Below, one piece after another: positions 9,717 to 13,071 of a DNA stretch of 13,071 nucleotides (its first letter is position 1; each line of letters opens with the position of its first letter). Origin of the DNA: Deltaproteobacteria bacterium. GTDB lineage: Bacteria; Myxococcota; XYA12-FULL-58-9; JAUUZB01. Location of the stretch: NCBI GenBank assembly GCA_030590185.1, contig JAUUZB010000016.1, positions 1 to 13,071 on the forward strand, given 5' to 3'. A model generated the notes under the pieces. That model was not told where the DNA came from, did not search any database, and saw nothing but the letters and a program-made list of their open reading frames with translations. The translations under genes were made by a program, and so were the position numbers.

Positions 9717-10412
9717 TCAGGACGACCTCAGGTGGTGCTCGCGAACCAGGTAGGTCTCCATCGTGCCCATGTCGATGAAACGTCGCACGTCCCACAGGAC
9801 CCGGACCATGTTGGGCCACATGTGAACCGGACCGCCGAAGAAGCGCAGCGGATTCATGAGATCGCTGGGCTCGCGGAAGTGCTCTTCGACGATGGCATCG
9901 AAGGCCGGCGAGTCATCCACCACGGGCTCCTCCACCCGGTTGCGCACGTAGTTCCAGAGCGGGTGGATGCGCAGGGATAGCGGCGTGTGGCTGCCGTGCC
10001 AACGCTCGATGAAGACCTCGTCGCTCAATCCAGCTCGACGGTTGAACAGGGTGAGCAGCACAACCCCCGGTGTCTCCTCGCCGTCCGGCCAGAGGCGGCC
10101 GTAGGCGACCGGGGTTGACTCCACCACGCGGTAGCCCCCGAGACGAAACCCGTCGCGGCGACAAAGGGCGGTGAGCTCGGCGGTCACAGACGCATCGGCG
10201 CTCTCGACCGAGACCAACGCGACGGGCCGGCGGGCGAACGGGATCACCGATAACCTCGGCGGCGACTCGACCGTCAGGGTGAGCTTGAGCCCGGAGAGAC
10301 CGGTCGCCAGGAGCTCAGGAGCGAGCTCCTCCATCACCTGTGCGGCGAAAACAGGGTGCCGCCGCTCGGCGGTGGACCAGAGGAGAAACTGCAGCTTGAT
10401 CACGGCAGGCAT
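9717..10412 (-). CDS. EthD-like dimeric alpha-beta barrel protein
   Basis: A 231-residue protein whose second half (about 116-225) resembles an EthD domain: VVLLTLFNRRAGLSDEVFIERW, then HGSHTPLSLRI (H142 in the conserved WxxxHxPL-type position), and a later FDAIVEEHFREPSDLM segment typical of the family. The first half (VIKLQFLLW through GGYRVVEST) has the same beta-alpha-beta rhythm, so the protein may hold two ferredoxin-like halves that form a barrel within one chain. EthD was named for a gene in ethyl tert-butyl ether degradation; most relatives have no known reaction. No signal peptide is present. The ATG at 10412 lacks a strong ribosome site, but no better start is visible. The gene is divergent from the dehydrogenase, with 71 bases between start codons, so the two may share control and act in one small-molecule pathway (inference). 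Confidence 0.68.
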   Translation of the reverse strand: MPAVIKLQFLLWSTAERRHPVFAAQVMEELAPELLATGLSGLKLTLTVESPPRLSVIPFARRPVALVSVESADASVTAELTALCRRDGFRLGGYRVVESTPVAYGRLWPDGEETPGVVLLTLFNRRAGLSDEVFIERWHGSHTPLSLRIHPLWNYVRNRVEEPVVDDSPAFDAIVEEHFREPSDLMNPLRFFGGPVHMWPNMVRVLWDVRRFIDMGTMETYLVREHHLRSS

Positions 10413-10470
10413 TCGCTACGCCAAGCAGGCCTCGGGTTCAAGCCGCTTGCCTCGGCGGCGGGATGGCCAT

Positions 10471-10476
10471 AGGGAG
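10471..10476 (+). promoter_or_regulatory. Ribosome binding site that decides the dehydrogenase start
   Basis: AGGGAG lies exactly seven bases before GTG at 10484. The upstream ATG at 10463 has only a less well-placed GGCGGG. This favours the GTG start. Confidence 0.6.
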
Positions 10477-10483
10477 CCGCCCC

Positions 10484-11521
10484 GTGAGCAACAAAAAACC
10501 GACCATCCTGATCACCGGGGCAGCCGGCTTTCTCGGCGGCGCCATCATCCGCGAGCTCCAGAGGCCGGACGCGGTTCTCCAGGCGGGTGAAATCCGCGCC
10601 GTGGACGTGCGCCCGGTCGAGCATGACGGTGTCGTCGCCGCCAAGGCCGACGTCCGCAACCCCGACGACCTGCGGGCGGTCTGTGAGGGCGTTGATCTAG
10701 TGTTCCACTGCGCCGCCATCATCGACTGGGGCCAACATCCTGAATCTCTACTGGAGGCAGTGAACTCAGCGGGCACCGACAACGTCATCAACGCCTGCCG
10801 CGCCGCGGGGGTCCGCGCCCTGGTGGCCACCAGCAGCGAAGACGTGGTGTACACCGGCGAGCCGATCCGCGACGGCGATGAGAGCCTCCCCTACCCCAGT
10901 CGCTACGTGAACGCCTATTGCCGGACCAAAACCGAAGCGGAGCGCGCCGTGATAGCCGCCAACGGTGACCTGCGCACCGCCGCCATCCGCCCCTGCGGCA
11001 TGTGGGGCGAGGGCGACCCCTACCACATCGGCTCGCTCGTGGAGATGGCCCGGCGCGGGATGCTCTTCCGCGTCGGTGACGGCAGCGCGCACTTTCAACA
11101 CGTCTACGTCGGCAACGTCGCCCATGGCCACCTGCTCGCCGGTCGTGCCCTGCTCGATGACCAGGACCCGGCCGCCGCCGGCCAGGTCTATTTCATCACC
11201 GATTTCCCCGCCCAGAACTTCTTCGACTACCTCCAACCGGTGATCGAGGGGACAGGGCTCCAGATGCGCAGCACCCGCCTGCCAAAGGCCCTGATGTACA
11301 GTGTGGGCGTGGCCATGGAGCTCAGCGCTTGGTTGTTGCGACCGATCTACCGTTTCAACCCGGTGGTTAGCCGCTTCGCCGTCGACTTCGTCACCCAGGA
11401 CTTCACCTTCGTCAGCGACAAGGCGGCTCGCGATCTCGGCTACGCCCCGATCTATTCAGAAGAGGAAGCCTTTGCCCGCACCATCGAGTATTTCCGACAC
11501 CGAGAGCGGCAACACGTGTAG
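10484..11521 (+). CDS. NAD(P)-dependent extended SDR, 3-beta-HSD/epimerase type
   Basis: A 345-residue extended short-chain dehydrogenase. The Rossmann motif is TGAAGFLGG (G12, G15, G18). D57 sits in KADVRNPDD, HCAAIIDWG lies in the fourth strand region, and the catalytic set is serine in ATSSED (117/118) and Y145-x-x-x-K149 in YCRTK. IRPCGMWGEGDPYHIG and the FQHVYVGNVAHGHLLA stretch are characteristic of the 3-beta-hydroxysteroid dehydrogenase and sterol C4-decarboxylase side of the family. Residues from about 265 onward include a hydrophobic segment (LMYSVGVAMELSAWLLRPI) that could associate with a membrane, as in sterol-modifying relatives. The substrate is not readable; a sterol, other isoprenoid or sugar nucleotide are all possible. 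GTG at 10484 was chosen on ribosome-site spacing; an ATG at 10463 would add seven residues. It is divergent from the EthD-like gene. Confidence 0.88.
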   Translation: MSNKKPTILITGAAGFLGGAIIRELQRPDAVLQAGEIRAVDVRPVEHDGVVAAKADVRNPDDLRAVCEGVDLVFHCAAIIDWGQHPESLLEAVNSAGTDNVINACRAAGVRALVATSSEDVVYTGEPIRDGDESLPYPSRYVNAYCRTKTEAERAVIAANGDLRTAAIRPCGMWGEGDPYHIGSLVEMARRGMLFRVGDGSAHFQHVYVGNVAHGHLLAGRALLDDQDPAAAGQVYFITDFPAQNFFDYLQPVIEGTGLQMRSTRLPKALMYSVGVAMELSAWLLRPIYRFNPVVSRFAVDFVTQDFTFVSDKAARDLGYAPIYSEEEAFARTIEYFRHRERQHV

Positions 11522-11768
11522 GTGGGCGGATGCGTGAGAGACACGCGCCCGATCCCCTGACCCGCGCGATCCCCACGCATCCATTCAACCGGGCCACACT
11601 CCTCTCGACCCCGGGAGGAGGCCAAGAACCTGTAACCCGTCTCGACGTCGGGTGTTTTCTGCGGCCGGCCACCCAACCGTCGCGTGGCGCATTTTCTGCA
11701 TGTTAAACCCTACGCCGCGGTCCATGGACCGGGGTCGATCACGGGACCAGCACCGGGGGTGACGAGTC
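11522..11768. other. 247-base intergenic region with inverted and direct repeats
   Basis: No gene is supported here. Visible structure: a 9-base inverted repeat GGATGCGTG (11528-11536) and CACGCATCC (11574-11582); a 6-base one, CTCCTC (11599-11604) and GAGGAG (11615-11620); two copies of TTTTCTGC (11655-11662 and 11692-11699); and the palindrome at 11718-11731. No good sigma-70 promoter was found. The region probably holds the 3' end signal of the dehydrogenase gene and the control region of the ParA-like gene. Confidence 0.5.
11718..11731. promoter_or_regulatory. 14-bp perfect palindrome upstream of the ParA-like gene
   Basis: CGGTCCATGGACCG is a perfect palindrome ending 37 bases before the ParA-like start. 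Its place and symmetry fit an operator for a dimeric regulator, but no regulator gene is seen nearby and one copy is not proof. Confidence 0.35.
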
Positions 11769-12575
11769 ATGAGAACGATTGCAGTCACCAACCACAAGGG
11801 CGGCAGCGGCAAGACCACCACCGCGGTCAACCTCGCGGCGGCGCTCGGCGAACAGGGCTACACGGTCCTCCTCGGCGATCTCGATCCGCAGTGCTCGACG
11901 TCCCATTGGCTCGGGGCGACCGACCCCGATCGGGGCATGGACGACGTGCTGTGTGGCAATGCGGAGCTCGCCGACGTATTGGCGCCCACCGGCGAAGAGA
12001 ACCTCTGGCTGGCGCCGGCCTCACCCGGCCTGATGGGCGTGGAGAAGAAACTCGCTGCCGAGGTCGGTGCCGAGCAGCTCTTGCGGCGCAGCATCGAGCG
12101 GCTGCCGAACGGTCGGTTTGACTACCTCTTGCTCGACTGCCCACCCTCCCTCGGCCTGTTGACCCACAACGCATTCGCCGCATCCGCCGACCTCCTACTG
12201 ACCGTCGAGGCCCACGTCATGGCGCTCTCCGGCTTGGTGCAGCTGCTGCACACCGCAGAGCTAGTGAAGGGCCGATTGAACCCGGAGCTCGAGCTCTTTG
12301 GCATCGTGGCCTGCCGGGTCGATCGCCGGACCCGACACGCGCGGGACGTGGTGGAGAGTCTGCGGGAACGCTTCGCTGAGTTGGTCTTCGATACTGTCAT
12401 CTCCGAGAGCGTGCGCCTCGCCGAAGCGCCCTCCTTCCGTCAACCCATCACCCGCTACGCGCCTGGCAGCACCGGGGCGGCGGACTATCGTGGCCTCGCG
12501 GCAGAGGTCATCGCTAGGAGCAGCTCATCATGGCAAGACGAAAGACCATCGCCGAAAATCCTCTCGATGATCTGA
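11769..12575 (+). CDS. ParA/MinD-family ATPase, orphan
   Basis: A 268-residue ParA-type ATPase. The deviant Walker A is KGGSGKTTT, with signature lysine K10 and K15; the switch I-like DLDPQCS is at 37-43; Walker B is FDYLLLDCPPSLG. A basic stretch (CRVDRRTRHARDVVESLRERF) could give nonspecific DNA binding, and SESVRLAEAPSFRQPI is the usual late motif of Soj/ParA proteins. These enzymes bind DNA as ATP dimers and are released by a partner that triggers hydrolysis, which moves or spaces a cargo. The length is typical of the small type without an N-terminal DNA-binding domain. The ATG at 11769 is preceded by GGGGGTGA at a suitable distance. No ParB or parS cluster is visible. The last 15 codons overlap the next gene, and the tail they encode (SSWQDERPSPKILSMI) does not look conserved. 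The overlapping small gene is the likely partner. Confidence 0.93.
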   Translation: MRTIAVTNHKGGSGKTTTAVNLAAALGEQGYTVLLGDLDPQCSTSHWLGATDPDRGMDDVLCGNAELADVLAPTGEENLWLAPASPGLMGVEKKLAAEVGAEQLLRRSIERLPNGRFDYLLLDCPPSLGLLTHNAFAASADLLLTVEAHVMALSGLVQLLHTAELVKGRLNPELELFGIVACRVDRRTRHARDVVESLRERFAELVFDTVISESVRLAEAPSFRQPITRYAPGSTGAADYRGLAAEVIARSSSSWQDERPSPKILSMI

Positions 12576-13015
12576 GCTCGGCGCGGCCGTCCCTCGGGGG
12601 GGGGCTCTCTCTGGCGGTGGCCAGCGAGCCCGCGGCCACGGCGACGACGACGCCGAACAGGGAGTTTGGGGTGATCGAGGCGCGCCGGTTGATCCTGCGC
12701 GATGATCACGATCGGGTGCGCGCTGAGATCGGGGTGGAGGATAAGGACGGCGTCTGTTTCGCCCTGCGCGACGGTGACGGCGCGGCGCGCCTCGAGTTGA
12801 GCGTCGCGGATGGCGGTCGCGCCCGGGTGGTGGTTCGCGATGGGGGTGGCGATATCAGGGCCGTCTTGGACGTCACCGAGGCCGGCCGGCCGACCCTGGT
12901 GCTCGGTGATCGTGAGGAGCGAGCCCGCCTCGCCCTCGGGGTGAGCGAGCGTGGCGCGAGTTTCATCGAGCTGTTGCGGGAGGATGGCGAGACCCGGTTG
13001 TTTGGCATCCCTTGA
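12530..13015 (+). CDS. Small 23-residue-repeat protein, likely partner of the ParA-like ATPase
   Basis: I do not recognise this 161-residue protein as a named family. It opens with a short basic N-terminus (MARRKTIAENPLDDL) and an Ala/Thr-rich linker (to about 45), then has four complete 23-residue repeats at 54-76, 77-99, 100-122 and 123-145, with a partial fifth at 146-161. Each repeat has two short beta-strands, a pattern like hxLxDxxxxxRhxLxVxxxGxxx, so a beta-solenoid or stacked beta-hairpin fold is likely. No signal peptide or membrane segment is present. ATG at 12530 has AGGAG nine bases upstream, inside the ParA gene, giving a 46-base overlap that argues for coupled translation. Short basic N-termini are known in ParB and other partners that trigger ParA-family ATPases. 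The role as adaptor or cargo is inference. Only 56 non-coding bases follow to the window edge. Confidence 0.82.
   Translation: MARRKTIAENPLDDLSSARPSLGGGLSLAVASEPAATATTTPNREFGVIEARRLILRDDHDRVRAEIGVEDKDGVCFALRDGDGAARLELSVADGGRARVVVRDGGGDIRAVLDVTEAGRPTLVLGDREERARLALGVSERGASFIELLREDGETRLFGIP
12689..13012 (+). repeat. Protein-level 23-residue repeats in the ParA partner gene
   Basis: The four full units and a partial fifth are exactly 69 bases apart with no insertion or deletion. They are clear at protein level (the strand-turn cores EIGV, LELSV, VLDV and LALGV align) but diverged in DNA, so they are old duplications kept by selection on structure rather than recent slippage. Confidence 0.85.
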
Positions 13016-13071
13016 GCGTAGCCGGGAGCCGTACGAGCTAGCCCAGAACTACGGCGGGGTTGGGAAGCAAC

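Noticed and set aside
11412..11676. Small minus-strand frames around the end of the dehydrogenase gene
   Set aside because: Two overlapping frames with Arg/Pro-rich products, no ribosome site and no domain. They overlap the end of a real gene on the other strand.
11769..13015. Reading the ParA pair as a chromosomal parAB locus
   Set aside because: The small protein has no ParB CTP-binding motif or helix-turn-helix, and no cluster of parS-like 16-bp sites was seen.

Overview
The window is a GC-rich bacterial chromosomal segment with ten protein-coding genes, one cut by the left edge. No RNA gene, insertion sequence or CRISPR array was seen, and no gene-free stretch exceeds about 250 bases. 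The gene style (PilZ plus TPR protein, long low-complexity repeat protein, J-domain protein with a reduced zinc site, EF-hand protein, membrane-anchored SBBP-type propeller) fits a deltaproteobacterium or myxobacterium-like organism (Myxococcota or a relative). That placement is inferred from family style, not from a marker phylogeny.

Left part (1-3020, minus strand): three closely spaced genes read leftward. First is a 550-residue protein of unknown function with seven exact-length 14-residue repeats, an acidic stretch and a glycine-rich hydrophobic tail. It is followed by a small DnaJ-like protein with a shortened zinc region, then a PilZ-domain protein that runs into TPR-like helices. They look like one transcription unit, divergent from secA.

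Centre (3168-9608, plus strand): secA (preprotein translocase ATPase, complete, with C-terminal zinc motif) and, 17 bases downstream, a COG1078-type HD phosphohydrolase. After a short gap with a small hairpin comes a pair: a 128-residue protein with one canonical EF-hand, and a 620-residue protein with three membrane segments, a Pro/Gly linker and about seven propeller repeats. The junction of this pair carries two hairpins, one of which encloses the second gene's start codon.

Right part (9609-13071): the propeller gene converges on an EthD-like gene (minus strand), and the space between holds a GC hairpin and a striking 36-bp nested palindrome. The EthD-like gene is divergent from an extended short-chain dehydrogenase of the 3-beta-HSD/epimerase type. 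After a 247-base gap with inverted repeats comes an orphan ParA-type ATPase whose 3' end overlaps by 46 bases a small gene with a basic N-terminus and four and a half perfect-length 23-residue repeats. No ParB is visible, so the pair looks like a cargo-positioning module rather than a chromosome segregation locus. It is the best candidate here for an undescribed system.
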